Source of the DNA: Calamus simplicifolius
Lineage: Eukaryota > Streptophyta > Magnoliopsida > Arecales > Arecaceae
DNA length: 64,000 nt
Direction: 5' to 3'
Assembly: GCA_900491605.1 (NCBI GenBank)
Contig: UESW01003882.1
Coordinates: 384,681 to 448,680 of the forward strand
The translations under genes and the position numbers were made by a program. Positions 46,490-58,241 of this stretch are shown one piece after another; position 1 is the stretch's first letter, and each line of letters opens with the position of its first letter. A model generated the notes under the pieces. The model worked only from the letters and a program-made list of their open reading frames with translations. It had not been told where the DNA came from and did not search any database.

Positions 46490-48690
46490 AACTAGGGTGT
46501 CTTGGTCGCAAATGAAGTGCTTTCAAAACATGGTGTCTATTTCAGTAAAATGAATGCTTTTAGCGCGATGACACCCCAGCTCCTGGCTAGCGACCCCCTA
46601 GCTCTTGCGCGGCAACACCCGAAAGGCGGAAACCTACGACATTCCAGTACTCGCGAACAGACACCGAAGATTTTAGCGCGACGACACCCCAGCTCTTGGC
46701 TAACAACTCCCTAGCTCTTGCGCGGCGACACCCGAAAGGCAGAAACCTACGAGACATCCCAGTACTCGCGACCGGACACCGAAGATTTTAGCGCGACGAC
46801 ACCCCAGCTCTTGGCTAATGACTCCCTAGCTCTTGCGTGGCGACACCCGAACGGCGAAAGCCTACGACATCCCAGTACTCGCGAGCGGACACCGAAGATT
46901 TTAGCGCGACGACACCCAAGCTCTTGGCTAACGACTCCCTAGCTCTTGCACGGCGACACCCGAATGGTGAAAGCCTACGACATCCCAGTACTCGCGAGTG
47001 GACACCGAAGATTTTAGCGCGACGACACCCCAGCTCTTGGCTAACGACTCCCTAGATCTTGCGCGGCAACACCTGAACGGCGAAAACCTACGACATCCCA
47101 GTACTCGCGAGCGGACACCAAAGATTTTAGCACGACGATAGCCCAGCTCTTGGCTAACGACTCCTTAGATCTTGCGCGGCGACACCCGAACGGCAAAAGC
47201 CTACGACATCCCAGTACTCGCGAGCGAATACCGAAGATTTTAGCGCGATGACACCCCAGCTCTTGGCTAACGACTCCCTAGCTCTTGCATAGCGACACCC
47301 GAAAGGCGGAAACCTACGAGACATCCCAGTACTCACGACCGGACACCGAAGATTTTAGTGCGACGACACCCCAGCTCTTGGCTAACGACTCCCTAGCTCT
47401 TGCGCGGCGACACCCGAATGGTGAAAGCCTACGACATCCCAGTACTCGCGAGCGGACATCGAAGATTTTAGCACGATGACACCCCAGCTCTTGGCTAACG
47501 ACTCCCTAGATCTTGCACGGCGACACCCGAACGGCGAAAGCCTACGACATCCCATTACTCGCAAGCGGACATCAAAGATTTTAGCGCGACGACACCCTAG
47601 CTCTTGGCTAATGACTCCCTAGCTCTTGCGTGGCGACACCCGAATGGCGAAAGCCTACGACATTCCAGTACTCGCGAGCGGACACCGAAGATTTTAGCGC
47701 GATGACACCCCAGCTCTTGGCTAACGACTCCCTAGCTCTTGTGCGGTGACACCCGAAAGGCGGAAACCTATGAGACATCCAGTACTCGCAACCGGACACC
47801 GAAGATTTTAGCGCTACAACACCCCAGCTCTTGGCTAACGACTCCCTAGCTCTTGCGCGGCGACACCCGAACGGCGAAAACCTACGACATCTCAGTACTC
47901 GCGAGCGGACACCGAAGATTTTAGCGCGACGACACCCCAGCTCTTGGCTAACGACTCCCTAGCTCTTGTGCGGCGACACTCGAATGGCGAAAGCCTACGA
48001 TATCCCAGTACTCGCGAGCGGACACCGAAGATTTTAGCGCGATGACACTCCAGCTCTTGGCTAACGACTCCCTAGATCTTACACGGTGACACCCGAACGG
48101 CGAAAACCTACGACATCCCAGTACTCGCAAGTGGACATCGAAGATTTTAGCACGACGACACCCCAGCTCTTGGCTAACGACTCCCTAGCTCTTGCGCGGC
48201 GACACCCGAACGGCGAAAGCCTACAACATCCCAGTACTCGTGAGCGGACACCGAAGATTTTAGCGCGACGACACCCCAGCTCTTGGCTAACGACTCCCTA
48301 GCTCTTGCGCGGCGACACCCAAACGGCGAAAACCTGTGACATCCTAGTACTCGCGAGCGGACACCGAAGATTTTAGCATGACGACACCCCAGCTCTTGGC
48401 TAACGACTCCCTAGCTCTTGCACGGCGACACCCGAACGGCGAAAACCTATGACATCCCAGTACTCGCGAGCGGACACCGAAGATTTTAGCGCGATGACAC
48501 CCCAGCTCTTGGCTAACGACTCGCTAGCTCTTGTGCGGCAACACCCGAAAGGTGGAAACCTACGACATCCCAGTACTTGCGAGCAGACACCAATGATTTT
48601 AGCGCGATGACACCCCAGCTCTTGGCTAACGACTCCCTAGCTCTTGCGCGGCGACACCCGAATGGTGAAAACCTACGAAGGAATGAATCG
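46490..48690 (+). repeat. Array C: ~118-bp repeats between the two gene 3' ends
   Basis: About 18 units with landmarks ACACCCCAGCTCTTGGCTAA and CAGTACTCGCGAGCGGACAC; CGAAGATTTTAGCG spacing is 117-119 bp. It shares GCGACGACACCCCAG with array B but little else. Confidence 0.92.
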
Positions 48691-48797
48691 AGGACACCTC
48701 TGCTCGCAATATAAAATTTATGCATTTGCATTAAATATTAATTATTGTTAATATGAATAAATTACATTCAATTTTCATTCAAAGAAGAATAAAAAAA

Positions 48798-51519
48798 TTA
48801 AGAACATTTTTCGACAATGTCGCTAATCTTTTTGTTCAGGCCCTCTCTTAATATCGTCGTAGCTAAGTGTCGCCGGTAAACTCTGAGTTCCTCATCCGTG
48901 AAATCCATCTTCATATCAGGATTGTCCCATCGAGCAAGACATTCCATGTATCTCAGACAGTATAGGCCACAATCCAGCGATCCGATCGGTTGGCTTGGGC
49001 AATCCGAAATCTCTTCCATCGACCAAGTCATCGCTTCCTTCTTATCGCAGTAGATATGGAATATGTGGTCAAGAATTGTATGCCATTTCCTTGCATTGGT
49101 CTTGTACTTGGGGTTGCATTTCAGTGAATTCAGGTGCATGAACACCTTTCTTTCCATGTCGACAGCAACCAAATGCCAGTGCGAGTTATCAGAGTTTATT
49201 ATGGTGAAAAGAAACTGGAATTGGGCCTTATCTTCATCCGATACATTGTCAAATATCGAGGCCCCTAAGATTCCAGCAAGTTCATGAGCAGGTGATGAGG
49301 AAGTCAGACACAGAGCGGATACGAAAACTGATGCAAATATGCACTTATGGTATCGGTCCGGATGCTCTGTCCAGTTGTGCATCAGAAACTCCTGGCCGGC
49401 ATCAATTATCTGCCAATGCAATGTAAACCGATTAATATAATTCTAAAATCAATAACTAGAAATATGTTTCTTGATATACTTACATCATCTATTATCATTT
49501 CTTTGTTAATGAGATCTTGAAGATTTTTTCTTGTTACAACGCCAGAAAACATATTGGTGTAGACGATCTCGTCGGTTAGTCGTTCGCTCAAAAAAATTTG
49601 AATAATTATTTGGTCATCTTTGACCGTTGTGTTGGGCTTTGACATGTCCACTGTCTTCGCCGACTTTTTAGGATGGGTTGTCTCATAACATTCTCCGACG
49701 ACCGTGGATGCCTTACGCTTCCTCGGCTCTTTTTTAACCCTCCTAACAAGCGAAAGCACTCCAACGATTTCTATGTCTATATTATCATCCTTTGGCACAG
49801 GGGTGCCAAGTTTATTATCGGATATGGACTCATCTTTATTTCCATTCCCATTCTCTATTTTTTCATCCAATGAATCCCCCTCCAATCTTTTCTCCTCTGC
49901 TTTCGCATTCCCCGTCTCAATTGGACACTCGGATGAATGGTCCTCCTCCATCTTCTTCTCCTCACTATTTCCATTACCAGGCTCGCGGAGGACCAACTCC
50001 AGGGAATGCACCTTCTCTGTTTTTTCGTCTCCCTTGTCCTTCTCATTTATTGCAGTACTTTCTTTCTGAGCAGTGATTTGAGGAGGCTCTCAGCAATGGA
50101 CAGCCTATGCCTGACATCGTCGAGTTGATGCTTAACGCACTCCAATTCAGTCCTTAACTCGGCATAACCTGCGCAGCTATCTGTTGGTTGAGGGGCGCAT
50201 GTATCTGTTGGTTGAGGGGATGCTACATTCTGCTGAGTGAGAAGCCAGTGCTCTTCTGATAATGGTACAGTAGCTCCTTCCATCTGCAACGCAAGTTGAT
50301 AACAAATTAATATTAAGTGAACATATTGACGCATGAAGTTAAAAATTATGGTCAGAGCAATGGAGCAATGTACTAGCTTACCAAGTCGTGAGGCTGCAAG
50401 TCAGCAACCCGAACCGACTGGATCTTCATTTGGTGGTCATACCACTTCAACAGCCGGGGCAGTTTATCAGGGTATGCTGGTTCTCACATTGATGTATGCT
50501 CGAGGAACCACGCCTGAACATGATATTTTTTGGATATTAAATAATGTAATATGAAAAAAAAAATTATAGTAAGAACACGACTTATGCGTCTCAATAATCC
50601 TTACCATCAGTGCTGCCGAGCATCCGAACAGGGTAGGCTACCTCCTAACTTTTTTTGCATTCTTTGAGTGGACCGGCTCCTCGAAACACAAGCAAGCAGC
50701 TATTTCTGGGAGAGCCAGAACAATCAACTCCTTCAATGCCGAAGCCCAGTCGATGCTATCCAGTTGGCTTAAGTCATCCAAGTGCTAGATGAGATACCGT
50801 GGACATCTCTGATTAGACTTTGGAGCCAAAAACATGGCCAACATGTATGCGATCCAAAGTCGGACGGTGTCCTCGACATCCTCCTGTTCCTTAGATGATC
50901 GGAGTTGAAATATTAACTTCTCCAAACCTTCTTGGCAAAGATCTAAACCCTGGCCAAACCGTCTGAACAACCTTCCGTTGAACAATAGGCTGGACGTGTC
51001 GATCTTCTTCCCATGAGCTGAAAGTCCAAGAATGAGTGTGACTTCGTCGGCACTGAATAGAACTGGCTTTCCGCAGAAAATGAACTTGTCGCCTCCATTG
51101 TGACATCTTATGATGTCTGCTAGCAGTCGTTCGTCGACTGTGAACGTCTGCATGTCGACGAAGGTACCAAATGGGGTCCTTCGAATAAGTTTTGTATGCC
51201 GTCTAGTGAACCCCATCTTCCAAACCTTCTGAACGTATACGGTCGGCCTGCAGCTATTCTTAAATAGCTGGGAAGCCTTCACTGGGGGGACTAGAACAAT
51301 TTTATTGTCAACTGAAACAGGGGGTAAGACATAAGACATACTTGTCATGAAATTTTAAGAGAGGATGTCATAATATTTTAACATACTGATAAACATACCT
51401 GAAGGAGCCGCATCCTCATTCGAACGAAGAACCATGTCCTTGCATTGTTCCGCCATTTTCTCCGTCTGCTTCTTCTTTGTTCGCGGTCTTCGTCCACAAA
51501 CGAAAGCACTCATCTCCAT
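48798..51519 (-). pseudogene. DUF1985-ULP1 protease gene of the MULE, decayed
   Basis: Five exons on the minus strand, all GT-AG: 51,519-51,399, 51,311-50,605, 50,513-50,382, 50,283-49,484 and 49,409-48,798. It begins MEMSAFVCGRRPRTKKKQ, a basic and possibly nuclear-targeting start. Exon 2 resembles DUF1985 (RRTPFGTFVDMQTF, then FSADEVTLILGLSAHG). A charged linker follows. The last exon is a ULP1/C48 cysteine protease: HWHLVAVDMERKVFMHLNSL, then IGSLDCGLYCLRYMECLA. ULP1 enzymes remove SUMO tags. His and Cys are seen; the usual Asp before Ser-Leu reads Asn. Stops lie near 50,784 and 50,643 and in exon 3 near 50,485. Exon 4 has a length that is not a multiple of three, with a frame change near 50,090. 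The protease exon itself is open. Confidence 0.8.
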
Positions 51520-51779
51520 GAATGAAGTATACGGAAGAATGAACTATGGAAGAAATTTAGGAGGGAAAAGGAGACCAGTGGCTTCTCGAGCAAGAGACGA
51601 AGGATGGCTTCTCGAGCAAAAGGATGGCTTCTTAAGAAACAGAGGAATGAGTGCTTTTTCTAGGGTTTATGCCGACCTCAGAGAAATACGAAAGGACACC
51701 CGGATCGCCACGATCACATCATAGTAACCCGCAAACCCATAGGAACTACCCACGTTTTGCAACTTTTCTCAAAAAGATG

Positions 51780-54175
51780 GCATGGCTGAGTTACTAGGGT
51801 GTCGTCGAATTAGTACTAGGGTGACATCAAATTCCCGCCTTGTTCAAGCATGGGTGTCGTCGCCTTAAAGCTAGGGTGTCATGAGATTTCAACTGGGGTG
51901 TCGCGAAGGATTAATGGCCGATTTTGAACTAGGGTATCGCGGGGATTCTCTATGTGGTCAGTTTTAAGTAAGGGTGTCGTTTCCTTAAAGCTAGGGTATC
52001 GTGATATTTCAACTGGGGTGTCGCGAAGGATTTACGACTGAATTCGAACTAGGGTGTCGCCGGGGACTCTCAATGTGGTCAGTTTTAAGTAAGGGTGTCG
52101 TTTCCTTAAAGCTAGGGTGTCGTGAGATTTCAACTGGGATGTCGCGAAGGATTTACAGCCGAATTCGAACTAGGGTGTCGCTGGGATTCTCTCCGTGGTC
52201 AGTTTTAAGCACGGGTGTCGTCTCCTTAGAGCTAGGGTATCGTGAGATTTCAACTGGGGTGTCGTGAAGGATTTTCGGCTGAATTCCACTGGGGTGTCGC
52301 TGGGATTCTCTCGGTGGTCATTTGTAAGCATGGGTGTCATCACCCTAAAGCTAGGGTGTCGTGAGATTTCAACTGGGGTGTGGCGAAGGATTTACGGCTG
52401 AATTCAAACTAGGGTATCGCGGGAACTCTCTATGTGGTCAGTTTTAAGTAAGGGTGTCGTTTCCTTAAAGCTAGGGTGTCGTGAGATTTCAACTGGGGTG
52501 TCGCGAAGGATTTACGGCCGAATTCGAACTAGGGTGTCGCCGGGGACTCTCTATGTGGTCAGTTTTAAGTAAGGGTGTCGTTGCCTTAAAGCTAGGGTGT
52601 TGTGAGATTTCAACTGGGGTGTCGCGAAGGATTAACGGCCGATTTCGAACTAGGGTGTCGCGGGGATTCTCTATGTGGTCAGTTTTAAGTAAGGGTATCG
52701 TTTCCTTAAAGCTAGGGTGTCGTGATATTTCAACTGGGGTGTCACAAAGGATTTACGGCTGAATTCGAACTAGGGTGTCGCAGGGACTCTCTATGTGGTC
52801 AGTTTTAAGTAAGGGTGTCGTTTCCTTAAAGGTAGGGTGTCGTGAGATTTCAACTGGGGTGTCGCGAAGGATTTACGGCCGAATTCGAACTAGGGTATCG
52901 CCGGGGACTCTTTATGTGGTCAGTTTTAAGTAAGGGTGTCGTTTCCTTAAAGCTAGGGTGTCGTGAGATTTCAACTGGGGTGTCGCGAAGGATTTACGAC
53001 CAAATTCGAACTAGGGTATCGCGGGGACTCTCTATGTGGTCAGTTTTAAATAAGGGTATCGTTTCCTTAAAGCTAGGGTGTCGTGATATTTCAACTGGGG
53101 TGTCGCGAAGGATTTATGGTCGAATTTGAATTAGGGTGTCGCCGGAGACTCTCTATGTGGTCAGTTTTAAGTAAGGGTGTCGTTTCCTTAAACCTAGGGT
53201 GTCGTGAGATTTCAACTGGGGTGTCGCGAAGGATTTACGGTCGAATTCGAACTAGGGTGTCACGAGGACTCTCTATGTGGTCAGTTTTAAGTAAGGGTGT
53301 CGTTTCTTTAAAGCTAGGGTATCGTGAGATTTCAATTGGGGTGTCGCGAAGGATTTACGGTCGAATTCGAACTAGGGTGTCGCCGAGGACTCTCTATGTG
53401 GTTAGTTTTAAGTAAGGGTGTCATTTTCTTAAAGCTAGGGTGTCGTGAGATTTCAACTGGGGTGTCGCAAAGGATTGACGACCAAATTCGAACTAGGGTG
53501 TCGCGGGGACTCTCTATGTGGTCAGTTTTAAGTAAGGGTATCGTTTCCTTAAAGCTAGGGTGTCGTGAGATTTCAACTGGGGTGTCGCAAAGTATTTTCG
53601 GTCGAATTCGAACTAGGGTGTCGCTGGGATTCTCTCCGTGGTCAGTTTTAAGCACGGGTGTCGTCTCCTTAGAGCTAGGGTGTCGTGAGATTTCAACTGG
53701 GGTGTCGCGAAGGATTTTTGACCGAATTCCACTGGGGTGTCGTTGGGATTCTCTCCGTGGTCATTTGTAAGCACGGGTGTCATCGCCCTAAAGCTAGGGT
53801 GTCGTGAGATTTCAACTGGGGTGTCGCGAAGGATTTACTGCTGAATTCGAACTAGGGTGTCGCTGGGATTCTCTCCGTGGTCAGTTTTAAGCACGGGTGT
53901 CGTCTTCTTAGAGCTAGGGTGTCGTGAGATTTCAACTAGGGTGTCGCGAATGATTTTTGGCCGAATTCCACTGGGGTGTCACTGGGATTCTCTCCGTGGT
54001 CATTTGTAAGCACGGGTTTCATCGCCTTAAAGCTAGGGTGTCGTGAGATTTCAACTGGGGTGTCGCGAATGATTTTCTGCCGAATTCCACATGGTTGTCA
54101 TGGGGATTCTCTCTGTGGTCAGTTTTAAGCACGGGTATCGCAGCATTGGTACTAGGGTATCGCAGTATTTGGCTT
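51780..54175 (-). repeat. Array B': ~120-bp repeats, inverted relative to array B
   Basis: About 20 units at a very regular 120-bp step (TTTTAAGTAAGGGTGTCG at 51,962, 52,082 and so on). Its reverse complement gives GCGACACCCCAGTTGAAAT and GACACCCTAGCTTTAAGG, the units of array B. Together with B it forms long inverted repeats around the two MULE genes. Confidence 0.92.
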
Positions 54176-54689
54176 CCCTACACTCTCTTCATTGATGGTT
54201 TCTGTTCACGAGGGGGGCAAGGTACTCCTGGGGTGTTTGCTACCATTCGCTCTTATCTTGTTGAAACCCACGACACCCTAGTTCTTTCACTTGGCCCATG
54301 CGACATATTAAGCATGCTGGTTTAATAAACAATCATAATACGTATAACAGAAGCTAAAATCCCTTATAATATTGGTCAAATATGAAATCATCATTAAGCA
54401 AAAACTAATAAGGATTATGACGATCGTATGCTATTATCTTGACGTACTCCTTTTTGTACTATATTACTAGTTCTATACTTAACATGATCTATAATGAAAA
54501 TTGCAATAAGGTCTAATGATAATGTCTTTATCAAAGACAAATCCTATTGACATTCATATAATTCATTTTTGTATATATACTAGCATAATCAAATAGGATG
54601 CATAAATAAATCAGAAACAATAATTAATTAAGCTCAGAGTGTCAAATACATAAAGAACTCAAAGCTTTAGACATAACATAACTAATGAT
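54176..54689. other. Right flank of the MULE
   Basis: The first ~60 bases still show inverted similarity to 42,340-42,400. A lone CACGACACCCTAG is at about 54,268. After about 54,310 the DNA is AT-rich with no recognised feature; it may contain the 3' LTR of the copia fragment to the right. Confidence 0.4.
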
Positions 54690-55200
54690 TTTCAATAATG
54701 CCCATTCTTTCGATATGTTCATAAAATATCTTTGGTGACAACCCTTTAGTCAGCGGATCTGCAATCATGAGACTGGTACTAATATGTTCAATTGACACTC
54801 TTTATTTCTGAACTTCTTCTTTAACAATAAAATATTTTAATTCCATATACTTAGTACCTTTTGAATACTTGTCATTTCTAGAAAAGAAGACTGCTGCGGA
54901 GTTATCACAATAAATTTTCAGCGGCTTGACAATGCTATCGACAATCCCAAGTCCTGAAATAAAGTTTCACAGCCATAAATAATGAATTATGGCCTCAAAG
55001 CATGCCACAAATTCAGCTTCCATAGTGATGTAGTAATGACAGACTGCTTCGCACTTTTTTATGAGATCGCTCCTTCAGCTAAAAAGAACAAATAGTCAAA
55101 TATGGACTTTCTGGTATAAATACATCCAGCAAAATCTGAGTCTGAATATCTCTTGACCTTAAGATCATTAGATATTCTGTAGGAGAGCATCTGATCCTTT
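54690..55200 (-). pseudogene. Ty1/copia RNase H fragment, interrupted
   Basis: On the minus strand from 55,150 down: YSDSDFAGC, then a TMEAEFVACFEAI-like stretch, LKIYCDNSAAVFFSRNDKYS, and finally SIEHISTSLMIADPLTKGLS. This is the carboxy-terminal RNase H of a copia element unlike the Sirevirus-like one next door. It is cut at 55,200 where that element's LTR begins. Confidence 0.8.
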
Positions 55201-56602
55201 TGTTGACCCAATTATTGATTTTGATGATTAACAAAACTATTTGAGTATAACATTTGAAGTTACTAATGATTTTGATTAAGTTTTTTAGTTTATGATTTGA
55301 TTCATTAATCAAAATCACTAGACAAATCAAATTCTAGTTCGAATCTAATGTCAAGGTAAGATTGCAGACATTAGAGTCAACACATGGAATCGCAGAGTCG
55401 ACTCTGAAAATCGGCACAGACTTAGAGTTGACACCTGGACTGTTATAGCCGACTCCAACAGAAAAGACAGAACGATGGTATTTCTGGCCATGACTTAGAG
55501 TCGACTCCCGGACGGTTAGAGTCGACTCCAGAAGATTTTCGTGTCAACCCCAGAAAAGTCAGAGACGACTCTAGATCGAGCGGATTGGGGATTTTCGATT
55601 TAGAGCCGACTCTAGAAAAGTTAGAGTCGACTCCAGATTGTCAGATACGACTCCAGAACTGTCAGAACGTCTCTAAACTCTACTTTTATCTTTTTAATCC
55701 CAACGGCTATTACTATATTTGGTTTTAATCCTTCTTACACTTATTTCTAACGGATAGTTTTTGGCTATTTATGGATTAAGAAGAATCTATAAGAAGAGGT
55801 TTCATTATATCCGAAAAAGGAGAGGAAAAACAAGAAAAAAAGAGAGACAAGAATAGAGAAAAACCTTTGAAATTCATCAGAAAATCAAAAGAGAAAAGAG
55901 AGAAGATTCGAAAGGAAAGATTATACTGATTCCCCAGAAGAAGAGAGAGATTTCAAGCTTTCGTGGTTTCATTTTGAAGAAATCTCAAGAGAAGAAGCAA
56001 GCCCTAGCTTTCTAATCTTCGGAGCTTCAAGAGCATTCTAAAGGAAGATCCACTCAAGAGAAGAGAAGAAGCAAGCCACCAAGATCTGCAAATCAGGCTT
56101 TGATTCCTATCTCTTTAGTGTTATTCTATTATTGTATATTTGCTCATTGGAGGAGCCTTTAAAATTGTAAAAACGTTATTATTTGCTGGGTCAATCGGAG
56201 GATTGATTCCGTTGAGGCTGTTAGCCTTGTGCAAGCAGTTTGCTTGTGTTGTAAGGTTGTGTGCTGGTGAGCCTTGAAAACCAGCTGGGTTCGTTGTACA
56301 CCCGAAAAACAACAAGTTTGAGTTGTGAGATTGCAAAACAACTCTGCTGTAATCAAATTGATTATAGTGTAGACCCAAGAGGTACTTGGGAGTGGATGTA
56401 GGTGTAGGTACACCGAACCACTATAAAACTTATTGTGTTTGCCGTGATTGTTTCCTTGTCTCTTACTCTCTATTCTTGCATACTCTATTTTAATTCGTAT
56501 ACATCTAAGTTTTCACTTCCGCTGGGGGATTATTTTTAAAAGGAGTTTAATTTTTAAAAAACCCAATTCACCCCCCCTCTTGGGTTGCTATATGGACCAA
56601 CA
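55201..56602 (+). repeat. 5' LTR of the Sirevirus-like element (1,402 bp)
   Basis: Begins TGTTGACCC and ends GGACCAACA, giving TGTTG/CAACA inverted tips, immediately before the primer-binding site. The start matches the 3' LTR at 63,790. The first quarter carries many GAGTCGACTC-like palindromes. Confidence 0.9.
55376..55685. repeat. GAGTCGACTC palindrome cluster in the LTR
   Basis: About ten copies or near copies of AGAGTCGACTCC (palindromic core GAGTCGACTC) at irregular spacing of 20-45 bp. A second cluster lies at 61,563-61,765. Confidence 0.8.
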
Positions 56603-56604
56603 AT

Positions 56605-56616
56605 TGGTATCAGAGC
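56605..56616 (+). other. tRNA-Met primer-binding site
   Basis: TGGTATCAGAGC is the standard primer site of plant copia elements, two bases after the LTR. Confidence 0.95.
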
Positions 56617-56662
56617 TAGTGCTCATTTGATTTGATCTAACGATCAAGAGTCAAAGATCCAC

Positions 56663-58241
56663 ATGGCAACTCAAGCTGGTTCATCTTTTTTCGAAGGCCA
56701 ATCTACTAATAGACAACCCTTGTTTAATGGTTTAAACTATGGTTATTGGAAGGCTAGAATGAAAATTTTCATTCAAGCACTTGACTATGATCTATGGAGC
56801 ATTATAGTCAATGGACTACACACACCCACTGCTAGAATTAATGGCATGGAGATTCCTAAACCGGAAACAAAATGTGATGAACAAGATAAAAAATTAGCAC
56901 AACTTAATGCCAAGGCAATGAATGTTTTGTACTGCTCATTAGATGCAAATGAATTCAATCGTATATCTATTTGCATTTCTGCTAAGGAAATCTAGGATAG
57001 ACTTGAGGTTACCCATGAGGGAACAAATCAAGTCAAGGAATCCAAGATTAACATGCTAGTTCATAAGTATGAATTGTTTAAAATGAATGCATGTGAATCT
57101 ATTTCTGATATGTTTACTAGATTTACTGATATAGTTAATGGTTTAAAAAGTCTTGGTAAATCTTATGATAATTCTGATCTTGTGAGAAAGGTTTTGCGTT
57201 CCTTGCCTAGGACTTGGGAAGCTAAAGTGACTGCAATACAAGAGGCAAAGGATCTAAGTACCCTACCCCTGGAAGAATTATTGGGATCCTTAATGACTCA
57301 TGAGCTTCAAGTTAAGCAACATGTTGATGATGATGAGTCAAAGAAGAAGAGGACTATGGCTCTTAAGATTTTTAAATATATGGAAGAGCCTCATGAATCT
57401 GAAGATGAAAGTGATGATGAGGACATGGCACTCATCACAAGGAAGTTTAAAAGATTCATGAAGAAGAAGAAGTTTGAAAAGAAAAAGCCCTTTGCTAGAA
57501 AAGATTAGGACAAGGCCAAAGAAAAAGAAGTTATCTGTTTTGAATGCAAGAAGTCGGAACACTTTAAATCTGAATGCCCACAACTAAAGAAAGGCACCCG
57601 GAGATTCAAAAAGAAGGCAATGATGGCCATATGGAGTGATTCGGAAAGCTCAAGTTTCGAAGAGGAAGAAAAGAGTGAAATGGCCAATCTATACTTCATG
57701 GCTGACAATGATGAGGTAAGTCCAAGTTTTCTTGATGATTTTACTTTCGATGAGTTACATAGTGTTTTTTATGAATTGATGGATGATTTTGCAAAGTTAA
57801 GTTCAAAAAACAAAGATCCAAAAAATCAAACGCAAAATCTATCTTTAGAAAATGAAAATCATGTTGTAGAAAAAGAACTTTTGATAAAAGAAAATAAAAG
57901 CTTGAAAAATGAAGTTGATAGACTTAAACCTATAGTTGATAAATTTACTTTGAGCTCTATCAAACTTAATATAATTTGGACAATCAAAAGGCTGTTTTTG
58001 ATAAAGCTGGATTAGGATATAATCCACTTAAAAAGCAAAAATCATTGAAAACATTTTTGTACATGCTAAAAAATCATCAAATATTACCTGTTTTAAATGT
58101 AGAAACAAAGGACATAAATCTTATATGTGTAAAACTCCACATGATAAAAGAAAGATGATTTGGGTTCCCAAAGGAACAATATTTATTGTACCTAACCATG
58201 AAGGACCCAAGAAGGCTTGGGTACCTAAAGTTAAGATATGA
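56663..58241 (+). pseudogene. gag of the Sirevirus-like element
   Basis: It would form the particle shell. From the ATG at 56,663: LFNGLNYGYWKARMKIFI, the standard copia gag start, then the UBN2-like core (LRSLPRTWEAKVTAIQEAKD). Next come a Lys-rich stretch, a CCHC knuckle (CFECKKSEHFKSEC, about 57,538-57,580), an acidic coiled-coil part, a second knuckle (CFKCRNKGHKSYMC, near 58,093-58,134) and WVPK repeats to the stop at 58,241. Breaks: TAG at 56,993 in a position where Trp is usual, TAG at 57,506, and a frame change near 57,970-58,040. Two knuckles and a long coiled-coil segment are typical of Sirevirus gag. Confidence 0.85.

Larger units (their letters stand above)
40620..54240. mobile_element. 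MULE-type element with transposase, ULP1 gene and four tandem arrays
   Basis: Layout, left to right: candidate transposase exon 1 (40,620), array A (41,040-41,830), antisense coiled-coil gene (41,908-42,192), array B (42,420-43,940), transposase (44,067-46,467), array C (46,490-48,690), ULP1-type gene on the minus strand (48,798-51,519), array B' (51,780-54,175). All arrays carry CGACACCC(C/T)AG. B and B' are inverted relative to each other, and the inverted match runs on to about 42,370 and 54,200 through a shared GGAAGCCAAATAC block. MULEs that carry a ULP1 protease gene are known in plants. Outer ends and the 9-bp duplication could not be fixed, so the limits given are approximate. Confidence 0.7.

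Noticed and set aside
51999..53770. Frames with the repeat REISTGVSRRIYGRI in array B'
   Set aside because: Repeat by-products; the 120-bp unit is a multiple of three.
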